Assembly (NCBI RefSeq): GCF_015560805.1
Contig: NZ_JADMSO010000010.1
Coordinates: 1-64,000 of the forward strand
Reading direction: 5' to 3'
DNA length: 64,000 bases
Origin: Mediterraneibacter glycyrrhizinilyticus
GTDB lineage: Bacteria > Bacillota > Clostridia > Lachnospirales > Lachnospiraceae
Positions 34,126-43,468 of the stretch are shown here, piece by piece; positions within the stretch are counted from its first letter, which is position 1, and the number at the start of each line of letters is the position of its first letter. A program made the position numbers and the translations under genes. The notes beneath the pieces are model-generated. The model was not told the origin of the DNA. It ran no database searches and saw only the letters and a list, made by a program, of their open reading frames with translations.

Positions 34126-35341
34126 ATACTCCCTCCGGCTGATATCCTGCTGCCAGCAACTTGTCCCAAAAAGCCAGTTCTTCCACCTTCACCAATGTTC
34201 CCTTAATTTTTCCATTCTCCATTCCCTCCTCCCGAAATTCATACAAAGTCCGCAGCCTGATCTGACCATCCTCAACTCCCATGACCTCTGCTATCTCCAA
34301 AACTCTCCGGCTCTTATCCCGAAGTCTTCCAAGATGAACGATAATATCCAGTGCCGAAGCAATCTGCCGCTGAATTGCAGCAAGCGGCAATTCAATCCCC
34401 ATCATCATCATTGTTTCCAGACGGTGCAGCATATCTGCCGGATTATTGGCATGCCCGGTCGACATAGATCCGCTATGTCCGTTCAGCATCGCGGAAGAAA
34501 TCATATCTACAGTCTCTTCTCCCCGAACTTCTCCTACAATGATCCGGTCCGGACGCATTCTCAGCGCAGACCGGATCAAATCCCGGATCGTAACCGCGCC
34601 TTCTCCTTCCAGATTTGCATTTCTCGCTTCCAACCGTACCAGATTCGGAACTCCATGTATCTGTAGTTCCGCATTATCTTCGATCGTTATGATCCGTTCT
34701 TCTTTCGGAATAAAATCAGACAACACATTTAAAAACGTTGTCTTTCCAGCTCCGGTTCCTCCACTCACAAAAATGTTATATTTGGCACGCACCAGAATTT
34801 TCAAAAAGTCAGCCGCCTCTTTCGGGAGACTTCCCCATAAGATCAGTTGTTCCATCGTAACAGCCTCTTTCGGAAACTTCCTGATCGTCACGATCGGTCC
34901 GTTCAATGCGACCGGTTTCAGCACAACATTTACCCGTGATCCATCTTCCAGACGCGCATCTGCGATCGGAGAACTCTCATTTACATAGCGGTTCGTACCG
35001 GCAACGATCTGCTGTATCACATCCTCCAATCTGTTTTGTGATAAAAAACGCCGGTCAGAACGCACGATCCGACCATCCCGTTCCAGAAAAATCTCATCCG
35101 TACCATTGATCATAATCTCCGTGATCGTGTCATCCTCAATCAGTTCCTGCAAAATATCCAGCTTTCGAAATGAATGAAACAACTGACGGCTCAGCAAAAT
35201 CTGTCTGCGCAACGGTATATATTCTTCCTCGGCCGCTTCCTGAAGCACTTCTCTGATCAGATCGGTAAGTTCCTCGTCCGATATATCCCGTGTCAGATCG
35301 ATCCGCTCTAATACGCGTTCATATAATTGCTCTTCCCTCAC
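34067..35341 (-). CDS. cpaF: CpaF/TadA-type pilus assembly ATPase
   Basis: A 424-residue secretion ATPase powering Flp pilus assembly. N-terminal helical domain, then the ATPase core with Walker A FVSGGTGAGKTTFLNVL, Asp box IITIEDNAELQI, Walker B DRIIVGEVRGEETVDMI and the His box STGHANNPADMLHRLETM. Ends with GGDCGMAFL. Its ATG overlaps the tadZ-like gene stop by four bases. Confidence 0.94.
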   Translation of the reverse strand: MREEQLYERVLERIDLTRDISDEELTDLIREVLQEAAEEEYIPLRRQILLSRQLFHSFRKLDILQELIEDDTITEIMINGTDEIFLERDGRIVRSDRRFLSQNRLEDVIQQIVAGTNRYVNESSPIADARLEDGSRVNVVLKPVALNGPIVTIRKFPKEAVTMEQLILWGSLPKEAADFLKILVRAKYNIFVSGGTGAGKTTFLNVLSDFIPKEERIITIEDNAELQIHGVPNLVRLEARNANLEGEGAVTIRDLIRSALRMRPDRIIVGEVRGEETVDMISSAMLNGHSGSMSTGHANNPADMLHRLETMMMMGIELPLAAIQRQIASALDIIVHLGRLRDKSRRVLEIAEVMGVEDGQIRLRTLYEFREEGMENGKIKGTLVKVEELAFWDKLLAAGYQPEGVCGGSSAVCVTGGDCGMAFL

Positions 35342-36273
35342 TTCTTTTTCCCTGCTCCGATCTTTCTCCGCATCTTCACCTGTACCGTTTTCTCCAAAAC
35401 TTCTTCAAGACCCATTTTCCGCAAATTCTCCGTATACTGTGACATCTTTGCCAGTGCGGCTGCCTCCTCGATCACCGGAGTATATATCGTATCGCATCGC
35501 ATCAGAATAGAATATAACCCTGTAATGCTGTCTCCAAGATCCAGAATCACTTTTCCGTAAACGCACTGATCTAAAATGCACTCAAGCAATGTCAGCCACT
35601 CCCGCTCTTCTACTGCCCGAAGATCCTGTACACAGGCAATCGGATACACGTAATCCAGCTTTCCCGCCTGTCCTGTCATGGAACTGATACGAAGACCGAA
35701 ATCTTTTCTTTCTTGACTGCAGTAATAAAGAAGATCGCCCAACGTCTGATCCTGTTCCCCCGGAAAATACAAATTCCCACCGGAATATTCCTCCAGATTC
35801 AAATAGATCGACGGTTCTTTTTCCGCCAGTCTCTTGCCTAATTCAATTGCAAACCGGGTTTTCCCAATGCGGTGTATCGGAGAATATACTCCGATCAGTT
35901 CTCCCTCTGTTTCCTCCTCCGGAAAATACTTCTTATCGATACACTGCTTTTCTGCCTCCATCATACGATTCCAGATTGCTTCCGCACTTTGGTAGCGATA
36001 GATTTCCCGACCTCCCGCTCCAGCCTTTTCAGAAAGTTCTCTCGTCAGCAAAAAGCAGGTCTTCGCAGGGATCGGAGATTCCAGTTTCTGAAAATATTCG
36101 CCGGCGATCAGAAGAACATGTATCGTCTCTTTTTCTGAAAATTCTGCCGCCTCCTCTACTGTATCGAACAGATACAAGCGAATCCCGGCTACCTTTTTCC
36201 CACTGAATATTTGCAGAAGATTTTTTGCATACTGCTTTTCACAGTCGCAGATCACAATATTTTTTACATACAA
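35338..36273 (-). CDS. TadZ/CpaE-like MinD-fold ATPase
   Basis: A 311-residue cytoplasmic protein: a receiver-like N-terminal domain (~1-100), then a MinD/ParA-like domain with an atypical Walker A, GVYSPIHRIGKTRFA, keeping GKT but not the KGG signature lysine, and a Switch-like ILDLGDSITGLYSIL. TadZ proteins place the pilus apparatus at the pole. Start is TTG 36273 with GGAGGGATAGG just before it; GTG 36300 is an alternative. First gene of the Tad operon; a minus-strand TATAAT at 36451-36446 is its likely -10. Confidence 0.82.
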   Translation of the reverse strand: MYVKNIVICDCEKQYAKNLLQIFSGKKVAGIRLYLFDTVEEAAEFSEKETIHVLLIAGEYFQKLESPIPAKTCFLLTRELSEKAGAGGREIYRYQSAEAIWNRMMEAEKQCIDKKYFPEEETEGELIGVYSPIHRIGKTRFAIELGKRLAEKEPSIYLNLEEYSGGNLYFPGEQDQTLGDLLYYCSQERKDFGLRISSMTGQAGKLDYVYPIACVQDLRAVEEREWLTLLECILDQCVYGKVILDLGDSITGLYSILMRCDTIYTPVIEEAAALAKMSQYTENLRKMGLEEVLEKTVQVKMRRKIGAGKKK

Positions 36274-36445
36274 CCTATCCCTCCTGTTCTTCTTTTTCAC
36301 TTTCTAATTCGAATAATTTTGCTGCGAATATGCAGCATGATCCTTACATGACGGCTGAATTCAGATCTATATCAGCCTAAGATATATCTGTCTCAAAAAC
36401 GAAAACAGATGTGACAGCAGCACTGATGTCTGCTGTGTGAGTTGT

Positions 36446-36451
36446 ATTATA
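36446..36451 (-). promoter_or_regulatory. -10 element of the Tad operon
   Basis: Minus-strand TATAAT preceded by TGTT; no good -35 at 17 bases, so an activator may be needed. The ~170-base leader that follows contains a CAGCAG/CTGCTG hairpin (around 36410-36430). Confidence 0.4.
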
Positions 36452-36510
36452 AACACGTCATTCTGAAATGTCCATAGCCATTTCTAAATTTGTAGCTTTT
36501 TGTTAAATAC

Positions 36511-36720
36511 TTACAAATTTTGATAGAATAAAATTCCATAAAGGAGGCACACCCCGGGAATTCCAAGAGTTCCGGATGTTAAAACAGATAATGCATTCAG
36601 ACCGACATTCAATATTTTCTGATCGGTAAGAATATACTGATTGATAAAAATAATAAGACCCGATCCAAAAATTGCACGAATGATAAAATTCACCACCATT
36701 GTTGATAACTTATGTTCCAT
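36511..36720 (-). CDS. bofA: BofA family pro-sigma-K processing inhibitor
   Basis: A 69-residue membrane protein with family features: NFIIRAIFGSGLIIFIN, VGLNALSVLTSGTLGIPGVCLLYGI. In Bacillus, BofA holds the SpoIVFB protease inactive in the outer forespore membrane so sigma-K is released on time. Clostridia often keep bofA. Nothing nearby encodes SpoIVFA/B. Located between a terminator and the Tad operon leader. Confidence 0.88.
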   Translation of the reverse strand: MEHKLSTMVVNFIIRAIFGSGLIIFINQYILTDQKILNVGLNALSVLTSGTLGIPGVCLLYGILFYQNL

Positions 36721-36756
36721 GTGTTTCCCCTCCCTTCATATGTTTCATTTATATTC

Positions 36757-36807
36757 AAAAAGATCCGCATTTATTCACACCACTGTGAACAAATGCGGAT
36801 CTTTTTT
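36757..36807. terminator. Bidirectional terminator after the dCMP deaminase gene
   Basis: AAAAAGATCCGCATTT (36757-36772) / AAATGCGGATCTTTTTT (36791-36807), with TTCACA/TGTGAA closing the loop: a 51-base hairpin with A- and T-tracts. Confidence 0.9.
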
Positions 36808-37303
36808 ATAAGCCTATTTCGATATTCCGACCGGTTCGTTCATATTTACGATACTCTACACCTGCCGCGTCCAGCATCCTTTTTGATGCGATCACCGCAG
36901 CCGTATCTGCGTATTTATCACAATCATAGATCAGTTCCCTGATTCCACACTGGATGATCGCTTTTGCGCACTCATTGCATGGAAACAATGTTACATACAT
37001 TTTAGCGCCAACCAGTTCTCTTCCCGGACCACTGTAATTTAATATGGCATTCAACTCGCTGTGCGTAGAATAAACATATTTTGTTTCCAGAGGATCCTCA
37101 CCATCTCTTGTCCATGGAAAAGCATCATCGGAACACCCCAGCGGAAATCCGTTATATCCCATAGATAAGATCTTATTATCCTGACTGACAATACAACAGC
37201 CCACCTGTGTTCCCGGATCTTTTGAACGCATCCCGGAAAGCATCGCAACCCCCATAAAATACTCGTCCCAGGACAAGTAATCCCGTCTCTTATCCGACAT
37301 CAT
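36806..37303 (-). CDS. Deoxycytidylate (dCMP) deaminase
   Basis: A 165-residue zinc enzyme making dUMP from dCMP for thymidylate synthesis. Motifs: SWDEYFMGVAML, VGCCIVSQDNKILSMGYNGFP, zinc/catalytic THSELNAIL (His and Glu) and FPCNECAKAIIQ (two Cys). Start 37303 chosen for AAAGGAGGACAGG; the extension to 37384 overlaps upp. Last gene of the GH18-amidase-tsaC-upp operon, with the terminator at its stop. Confidence 0.94.
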   Translation of the reverse strand: MMSDKRRDYLSWDEYFMGVAMLSGMRSKDPGTQVGCCIVSQDNKILSMGYNGFPLGCSDDAFPWTRDGEDPLETKYVYSTHSELNAILNYSGPGRELVGAKMYVTLFPCNECAKAIIQCGIRELIYDCDKYADTAAVIASKRMLDAAGVEYRKYERTGRNIEIGL

Positions 37304-37319
37304 CCTGTCCTCCTTTATT

Positions 37320-37949
37320 TTATTTTGTGCCGAAAATACGGTCTCCCGCATCTCCCAGTCCCGGCAGAATATACGCATGTTCATTCAAACGCTCGTCCAG
37401 AGCGCCGATATACAGCGGAACATCCGGATGATCTTCCTCCATACGCTTTACGCCCTCCGGAGCAGCGATGATACACAAAAAGCGAATATGTTTGACCCCT
37501 TTTTCTTTTAACATCTGGATCGCAGCAGAACAGGATCCGCCTGTTGCCAGCATCGGATCTACCACAAAAACTTCCCGTTCACTGCAGTCTGCCGGAAGTT
37601 TACAGTAGTATTCTACCGGCTCATGCGTTTCCGGATCTCTGTAAAGTCCGATATGTCCCACCTTTGCAGCCGGGATCAGGGATAAGATCCCGTCCACCAT
37701 TCCAAGACCCGCACGAAGAATCGGCACAACCGCCAGCTTCTTTCCTGTCAGTTCCTTTCCTACCATCTCGCAAAGCGGCGTTTTGATCTTAACATCCTGT
37801 AATTTCAAATCTCTTGTTGCCTCATAACACATCAGACCTGCGATCTCGCTGACAACCTCCCGGAATTCTTTTGTACCCACATCTGTTTTCCGGATATGTG
37901 TGATCTTGTGCTGAATCAGCGGATGATCCATTACATATACTTCTGACAT
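37320..37949 (-). CDS. upp: Uracil phosphoribosyltransferase
   Basis: A 209-residue salvage enzyme forming UMP from uracil and PRPP. PRPP loop [21 protein letters not shown], flexible-loop region [14 protein letters not shown], uracil site [20 protein letters not shown]. Its ATG overlaps the tsaC stop by one base (TAATG), so translation is coupled. Confidence 0.96.
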   Translation of the reverse strand: MSEVYVMDHPLIQHKITHIRKTDVGTKEFREVVSEIAGLMCYEATRDLKLQDVKIKTPLCEMVGKELTGKKLAVVPILRAGLGMVDGILSLIPAAKVGHIGLYRDPETHEPVEYYCKLPADCSEREVFVVDPMLATGGSCSAAIQMLKEKGVKHIRFLCIIAAPEGVKRMEEDHPDVPLYIGALDERLNEHAYILPGLGDAGDRIFGTK

Positions 37950-39484
37950 TATGCTCCTCCTTCTGTAAATGAATTTAATTTTTCTGTCAATTTATGAATT
38001 AACTTGGAAAGTGTTTCCAGACATTCCCCGTATACATTCAGCGGTTTCCCGTATGGATTCGGTATGTCTGTCTCTTCCCCCGTAAATTCTTTAAGTGTGT
38101 AAATATTACCATTATCACCATACTGTTCTGTCAGCTTTATTTTCTGCTCTTCGTCCATGGTCAATAACAGAATATCCCCCTCCATCTCTGCCTCAGACAA
38201 TGCAACGGCAGTATGAGAAGCCATCGTCATCTGCGCACTTTTCATCACGGCTTCTGCTTTTTGATTCACCGGTTCCGGGAATAGAACGACCATCCCCCTG
38301 GAATCGATCACATATTCCTGATGCAGATCTTCTCTTCGCAGCATTTCCGCAGCCATTGGTCCCCGGCAGGTATCTGTCATACTTACAAATATAATTCTCC
38401 TGTATTTCTGCTGTTTTACAACAGACGCGGCGGAAATTCGCAGATGTCCCGCGGCTTTTTCCAGACGGTTCATGATCGCGTTCCCGATTCCCTGAAGGGC
38501 AAAAGATTCGCTGTAAATCTCGTCAACTTCTTCGTCGTCAAATTCACGCAGTACCGCATACAGATTCCTTGCGATTGTTTTTTCATTTTCACGGGTTCCG
38601 ATATTTTTTACGACTCCGTTTGTATAATAGCTATAAGTCTCATTTGTTGCGATGACGCCGACCCGTTTTCCCTCCCGGACGGCTGCGTAACACAACTGTC
38701 GGATTGCAAGAACTTCTTCTTTTACATTTCCCTCAACGATCATCAATTTTGCTTTCGGCGCGTAATGGCGGTATTTCATTCCCGGCGCTTTCGGCGCCTT
38801 ATCTGTCTCCCTGCCGAGAAGCGTCTCGTCAATACTGACATGCCCCACAACAGGTTCCATCATATCTGCGGTGATCGCTCCCGGTCTTAAGATCATCGGC
38901 GGTGTGACCGTCATATCTAAAATGGTAGATTCCAAACCGATATCTACGCTTCCTCCATCCAAAATCATTTCAATCTTACCGTCCAGATCTTCTCTGACAT
39001 GCTCCGCTGCTGTCGGACTTGGTCGCCCGGATGTATTAGCGCTCGGCGCAGACACATATCCGCCCACCGCCCGGATCAGTTCTCTGGCGATCGAATCACT
39101 CGGCATGCGCACTGCTACCGTGTCCAACCCTCCGGTTGTCCCGTAAGGCACTTCATCGCTTTTTTCCAGGATCAATGTCAGCGGACCCGGCCAGAACTTT
39201 TCCGCAAGCCGCCCCACTTCTTCGGGAATGTTCACTGCGATCCGATTTAATGCATCAACTTCACAAATGTGTACGATCAGCGGGTTATCCGATGGTCTTC
39301 CTTTGGCTGCGTACGTTTTTCTGGCCGCCTCCTCGTCCAGTGCGTTCGCTCCCAGCCCATATACGGTTTCCGTCGGAAATGCCACAAGACCGCCCTTTTT
39401 CAGTATCTCGCCAGCTTCCTGTATCGTCTTCTGGTCTATATTCATTTTATCTATTTTTTTTATTATTGTCTCCATGTTTTTCAT
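37949..39484 (-). CDS. Threonylcarbamoyl-AMP synthase (TsaC/Sua5) fused to degenerate low-molecular-weight phosphatase domain
   Basis: About 511 residues. N-terminal YrdC domain ([44 protein letters not shown]), Sua5 linker and C-domain ([29 protein letters not shown]), making TC-AMP for tRNA t6A37. From ~360 a low-molecular-weight protein phosphatase/arsenate-reductase fold, but its P-loop reads [13 protein letters not shown], with Ser (AGT) where the nucleophilic Cys should be, and the general-acid motif reads IPNPYG with Asn for Asp. In Bacillus, ywlC (sua5) and ywlE (arginine phosphatase) are separate near genes. Start uncertain: 39484 (MKN) or 39475; no good ribosome site. Confidence 0.9.
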   Translation of the reverse strand: MKNMETIIKKIDKMNIDQKTIQEAGEILKKGGLVAFPTETVYGLGANALDEEAARKTYAAKGRPSDNPLIVHICEVDALNRIAVNIPEEVGRLAEKFWPGPLTLILEKSDEVPYGTTGGLDTVAVRMPSDSIARELIRAVGGYVSAPSANTSGRPSPTAAEHVREDLDGKIEMILDGGSVDIGLESTILDMTVTPPMILRPGAITADMMEPVVGHVSIDETLLGRETDKAPKAPGMKYRHYAPKAKLMIVEGNVKEEVLAIRQLCYAAVREGKRVGVIATNETYSYYTNGVVKNIGTRENEKTIARNLYAVLREFDDEEVDEIYSESFALQGIGNAIMNRLEKAAGHLRISAASVVKQQKYRRIIFVSMTDTCRGPMAAEMLRREDLHQEYVIDSRGMVVLFPEPVNQKAEAVMKSAQMTMASHTAVALSEAEMEGDILLLTMDEEQKIKLTEQYGDNGNIYTLKEFTGEETDIPNPYGKPLNVYGECLETLSKLIHKLTEKLNSFTEGGA

Positions 39485-39512
39485 TATACCATTATTATGG
39501 CAGAAAGACGAA

Positions 39513-40250
39513 CTAAATTTGCAAATACGATAAAATTCCGTTTGCAATCCCCTCCGCAAGCTTCTCCTGATATGCATCCTCGCAAAGTAACGCTTCTTCT
39601 TCCGGATTACTCAAAAAACCACATTCAACGATCAGCACCGGAGGTTCTGTCTTTTTCAGCATATAATATGTATCGTTTGCTTTTATTTCCCTGTTTTTCT
39701 GCAGTTCCACTTTCTGAAGTGCTTCCTGTACGACCTTTGCGGCATTTTCTCCCTCCCTTGAATGTGTATAATAAAAAATCTGTGTTCCGAAAACGCTTGG
39801 ATCCGGATAGCTGTTCTGATGGATACTGACTGCAAGCACCGGTTTCGTTTCATTGATCAGTTTTACTCTCTCTTTCAAATCTTCCACCTGTGAATCTGCC
39901 ATCCCGGCATCGTCCGTTCTCGTCATGATCACCGTGATCCCAGCTTCTTTCAGATGCCGTTCTACTTTTTTTGCGATGCACAGGTTCATTTCCTTTTCCT
40001 TTGTTCCCTGTGTCCCAATTTTTCCGGGATCGCGCCCCCCATGCCCGGAATCCAAAATAACCGTCTGTTCTTCTTTCTCTGCTTTCTCCTTTAATTTTCC
40101 GCTTGTTTCCACCTCTTTTTTATTTCGGGAATTCAGATATTCCCCGGTTTTCTGACTGACTACGATGATCCCGGCAAGCGCAGCCATTAATAACAGAATC
40201 CCCATTTTCCTGACGACTACTATTTTTTTCCCTTTGATCTTCTCTTTCAT
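39513..40250 (-). CDS. N-acetylmuramoyl-L-alanine amidase (Amidase_3)
   Basis: About 245 residues. N-terminal signal-anchor (VVVRKMGILLLMAALAGIIVV), charged linker, then a zinc amidase domain with LDSGHGGRDPGKIG, a Glu in KEKEMNL, SIHQNSYPD and the catalytic Glu of VECGFLSNPEEE. Cuts the lactyl bond between MurNAc and L-Ala; resembles the CwlC/CwlD group. Start 40250 has AAAGG before it; upstream in-frame starts reach 40301 and cannot be excluded. In an operon behind a GH18 enzyme, suggesting joint cell-wall or spore-cortex work. Confidence 0.88.
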   Translation of the reverse strand: MKEKIKGKKIVVVRKMGILLLMAALAGIIVVSQKTGEYLNSRNKKEVETSGKLKEKAEKEEQTVILDSGHGGRDPGKIGTQGTKEKEMNLCIAKKVERHLKEAGITVIMTRTDDAGMADSQVEDLKERVKLINETKPVLAVSIHQNSYPDPSVFGTQIFYYTHSREGENAAKVVQEALQKVELQKNREIKANDTYYMLKKTEPPVLIVECGFLSNPEEEALLCEDAYQEKLAEGIANGILSYLQI

Positions 40251-40331
40251 TTTTCCTTTAAAACGCAAAAAAACATCCCCTTTCGCATACATATATTCCA
40301 TATATATGCCAAAAGGAGATGTCCTTTTCCG

Positions 40332-42518
40332 TTAATTTACATATTGGAGAATCAAATCCCATATGCTGGAATTTTCCCAGCCAAGTTTCCACTCTGCAAC
40401 ACCTGCAAGCTGATTGCTCTTGATCAGTTTCAGTTTTTCTTCCAGAGAAGCGGTATCTTCCAGCCAGATCTTATAGACTCCGCCGTCTGCTTCCCATTCC
40501 GCATAGTATTGCTTGTCTGTATCATTCCATTCTGCCTGTACGCCGGCCGACTGCAAAATCTGCTGTGCTTCATCCATACCCATCGCTGTGCTTGTGACTT
40601 TATTGGCATAATTTGCTGCCTCTCCCTCACTCGCATCCATCTCTGCATCCGTTTTCGGTGTTTCAAACCATAACCGTGTATACAATGGAACGCCGATAAC
40701 CACTTTCTCTTTCGGCACAGATTTCAAAGCATCTTTGATTCCCTGTTCTACATAACCATACGATGCCACTGAGCCGGCTTCATAAGATCCCTCTGTATGT
40801 TCATCATATGCCATGATCACAACATAATCTGCCATGATTCCCTGTTCTTCCAGACTATAATGTCCATTGTACGGCTGCGGTACATAATTATCCACTGAAA
40901 ATACAAGTCCATTCTGACGGCATTTTACCGACAGTTCACGGACGAACTGGATATAATGCTCGCCGCACTCTTCGGAGATCAGTTCAAAATCCAGATTGAT
41001 CCCGTCGATTCCCGACTGAAGAGCTGCTGCGATCACCTGATTGATCAATGTCTCGCGCTTTGACGTATAGCTGAGCACTTCATACGTCTCCTCATATGAG
41101 TTGATTCCTCCATGGAAATCTCGAAGCACTGCCCATACATCCAAATTAGACTGATGCGCATAATTCACATAATCCGAACTTGCAAGAGAATTGATATTAC
41201 CGTTTGTATCGGCAATACTGAACCAAGTCGGAGCGATCGTCGTCAAACCTTTGGTTCCTGCGATCGTCTCCAGTACATAGCTGTTGGCTTCTGCATTGTC
41301 CACATTGTGCCATGCCATATTGATCGTCTGATTCATTGAAATATTCGTATACTCCAGTTCTGTAAACTCTCTGGAAGTTTCTTCCTCCACAACTTTTTTC
41401 AAAGCGTTCGTCTTCACATATCCGATAAATCCATCCGCTGTCGCTACTTTCTTCCAATCATCTTCATCTTCTAGCACCGTAACTTTATCTGCTTTCTTGA
41501 CTTCCGTCAGAATCGGGCTCTTTACTCCGCCTTGATAACGTACTTCTGTATCCCGTTTTAATACCGAAGTCTGGATCTTACCCCAGTCACTCGTAACGAC
41601 GACTCTGTCCGGATTCTTATAAACACTGTAATCCAGATTGGTGTACTGCTGAATAAACGGAAGTGCGATATATGCTGTTCTTCCTTCAGTTTTCAGGATT
41701 ATAAAATCTTCACTTTTCTTTTCTGTAACTTCTGTATACTCTTTGCTGCCGACAGTAACCGAAACATTCCCATTCGGTAACGTATAAAGCATAACACTTT
41801 CGTTCGGATCCCAGTAAAAACGTTCATTGATAAACTTTCTTACCACAGAATATTCAATATACGGCTCTCCATCGATCATCTTTCCGACTACATGACCGCT
41901 GTCTTCTCCTTTTATCACCTGATCGTTGACAACAAGTGCAAGAGAGTCTTCTCCTGTCAGCCCGTAATATTGTTCTAAATCAGCTTTCTCTTTCGACGGA
42001 CCGTATCGCTGCCAGATAAAAACGCCTCCTGCAATTCCTACGATGACAGCAATCAGCAAAAACATCCTGATCAGAAGATTGCGTCTTCTTCTCCTCGCCC
42101 GGCTGCTTCTTCTCTTTGGACGCTGACCGCCCGGCTGTGCTCCTGCACTACCCCTGCTGCGACTGACATTTCTGCTTCGATTTCCGCCCGCATTCGCAGA
42201 TCCGCTTCTCGAAGATCCGGAATTTGTACTGCCATTCCTCATAGGCTCTGCACCGGTTCCGCCAATCCGCTGTCTGTTTCCAGCATTCACTCTGCTCCAT
42301 TCTTTTCCGTCCTGCGTATAAGATGCTGACGGATTCCGGCTCGACATTCCGCGCCAGCTTTCATCGTGCTGGGTCGTTTCCCTGCTGCCTGATATTCTAT
42401 ATTCTCCTGTTCCTGAACTTCCCGGTCTTTGGTCGCTGCTGCCTGGGCGTCTGACTGTACCCTGCTGCCTGGTCCTCTGATTCAGGAAATCATTTTCTCT
42501 GTTTCCTCTTTCGTCCAT
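40332..42518 (-). CDS. Membrane-anchored GH18 glycosidase with SH3b domain
   Basis: A 728-residue type II membrane protein: ~145 cytoplasmic residues that are Ser/Gly/Arg/Asn-rich and end in a poly-Arg stretch, a membrane segment (~148-168), a copper-amine-oxidase-N-like region (~190-325), an SH3b domain (~335-395, VKSPILTEVKKADKVTVLED..GFIGYVKT) and a GH18 domain (~400-728) with the catalytic DGINLDFELISEE and YDEHTEGSYE. Resembles spore-cortex/germination hydrolases such as YaaH/YdhD. The long disordered cytoplasmic tail is unusual. Minus-strand TATAAT at 42546-42541 is its probable -10. Confidence 0.87.
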   Translation of the reverse strand: MDERGNRENDFLNQRTRQQGTVRRPGSSDQRPGSSGTGEYRISGSRETTQHDESWRGMSSRNPSASYTQDGKEWSRVNAGNRQRIGGTGAEPMRNGSTNSGSSRSGSANAGGNRSRNVSRSRGSAGAQPGGQRPKRRSSRARRRRRNLLIRMFLLIAVIVGIAGGVFIWQRYGPSKEKADLEQYYGLTGEDSLALVVNDQVIKGEDSGHVVGKMIDGEPYIEYSVVRKFINERFYWDPNESVMLYTLPNGNVSVTVGSKEYTEVTEKKSEDFIILKTEGRTAYIALPFIQQYTNLDYSVYKNPDRVVVTSDWGKIQTSVLKRDTEVRYQGGVKSPILTEVKKADKVTVLEDEDDWKKVATADGFIGYVKTNALKKVVEEETSREFTELEYTNISMNQTINMAWHNVDNAEANSYVLETIAGTKGLTTIAPTWFSIADTNGNINSLASSDYVNYAHQSNLDVWAVLRDFHGGINSYEETYEVLSYTSKRETLINQVIAAALQSGIDGINLDFELISEECGEHYIQFVRELSVKCRQNGLVFSVDNYVPQPYNGHYSLEEQGIMADYVVIMAYDEHTEGSYEAGSVASYGYVEQGIKDALKSVPKEKVVIGVPLYTRLWFETPKTDAEMDASEGEAANYANKVTSTAMGMDEAQQILQSAGVQAEWNDTDKQYYAEWEADGGVYKIWLEDTASLEEKLKLIKSNQLAGVAEWKLGWENSSIWDLILQYVN

Positions 42519-42676
42519 GCGGCACCTCCTGTTAGACCTTATTATATCATATTTTTTTTATACGTCATTATAATTTTACTATTTTAGCAAAGATTTTGTA
42601 ACATTTCAGCCAATTCAAACTATTTCTAACGAACTTCTTTACATGTTACGCTTTTTATTCCTCGAATACAGAGTCT

Positions 42677-42964
42677 TCAACCATTCTGAATAAAGGGGGA
42701 ATTGCGTCTGGCTGCTCTTTGACCTTTCTGTCTTCTGTTCTTTCGATACTTTTCGTTGATATTTACAAAAGAAAGTGATTCAATATGACCCTCCGGATCA
42801 ATTTCATAATCCCGCATATAACTTCCGGCTTCACGAACCATATGCTGCCGTACTACCTGCATCGGACTCGCACTGTTCCCGTCAATCAATATACAGACTC
42901 CTTTCTTCTCATAATCCTCCAGTTCCGTATACAGGTTTTCATATACCGCACTATCTTTTTTCAT
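42677..42964 (-). CDS. Small protein of unknown function behind a structured leader
   Basis: A 95-residue protein I do not recognise: acidic N-terminal half (YENLYTELEDYEKKGVCILIDGNSASPMQVV), then REAGSYMRDYEIDPEGHIESLSFVNI, and a very basic C-terminus (RKNRRQKGQRAARR). No membrane segment or signal. The basic tail suggests nucleic-acid or ribosome contact. Start 42964 has AAAGGAGCAGTGTA. Transcribed from a promoter ~285 bases upstream through the leader described separately. Confidence 0.7.
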   Translation of the reverse strand: MKKDSAVYENLYTELEDYEKKGVCILIDGNSASPMQVVRQHMVREAGSYMRDYEIDPEGHIESLSFVNINEKYRKNRRQKGQRAARRNSPFIQNG

Positions 42965-43240
42965 TACACTGCTCCTTTCCATAACGACTCGGATCAGCTA
43001 TAAAAACTGCATCTTACAGACCAACCGGAAGTTTCGTGACATACCGCTGAATGTTCATGCAGCAGGAAGATAGCAGAGTCGTTCTTTAACTTCTCACATT
43101 CTTTTGATTTGTTCCAGAAAACGGAACATCGAAATATATTGAACTATTAACAGAATATTGCCAGATTCACTGATACAGCAATCTCCGTGCCCCTCCTTTC
43201 ATGATTTTTTGACACTCACTGATCAAAAGCTATCCTCTGT
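42965..43240 (-). ncRNA. Long structured 5' leader of unknown class
   Basis: The transcript from the 43247-43276 promoter has ~275 bases before the start codon. An 8-bp stem AACGACTC/GAGTCGTT (plus coordinates 42983-42990 with 43076-43083) closes a ~101-base domain that ends directly before the ribosome site, and a GTTCC/GGAAC hairpin (43111-43127) lies further 5'. The layout is riboswitch-like, but no known class consensus was recognised. Confidence 0.4.
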
Positions 43241-43246
43241 GCCGCT

Positions 43247-43276
43247 ATTATATATCCGCATTTTTCTCTTTTTCAA
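43247..43276 (-). promoter_or_regulatory. Promoter of the structured leader
   Basis: Minus strand TTGAAA (43276-43271), 18-base spacer, TATAAT (43252-43247). Between this and the mecA promoter the remaining bases up to 43394 are AT-rich with no gene. Confidence 0.65.
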
Positions 43277-43394
43277 TGTGTTTCTTGTTTAAAACCGTTG
43301 TGAATTTGTTGATAAATACGTTGCACGGAATTTCATTTTATTCACATCATGTGTAAAGAAATCTCCAATGTCAATTTCTTCCTTTTCTTTTTTC

Positions 43395-43423
43395 TTTACA
43401 TCCTGCAAATTTTTGTTTATACT
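43395..43423 (+). promoter_or_regulatory. Promoter of mecA
   Basis: TTTACA (43395-43400), 17-base spacer, TATACT (43418-43423), 45 bases before the start codon. Confidence 0.65.
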
Positions 43424-43468
43424 ATTATGGAATAAATATATTTTCTAATCATTGAAGGATGTGATCAT

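Noticed and set aside
39485-39577. Longer start of the TsaC fusion at 39577
   Set aside because: It would overlap the end of the amidase gene and adds residues unlike the family; the YrdC domain begins after 39475.
42965-43240. T-box, SAM, glycine, purine or cyclic-di-GMP riboswitch in the long leader
   Set aside because: None of the conserved cores of these classes could be found, so the leader is left as an unknown structured RNA.
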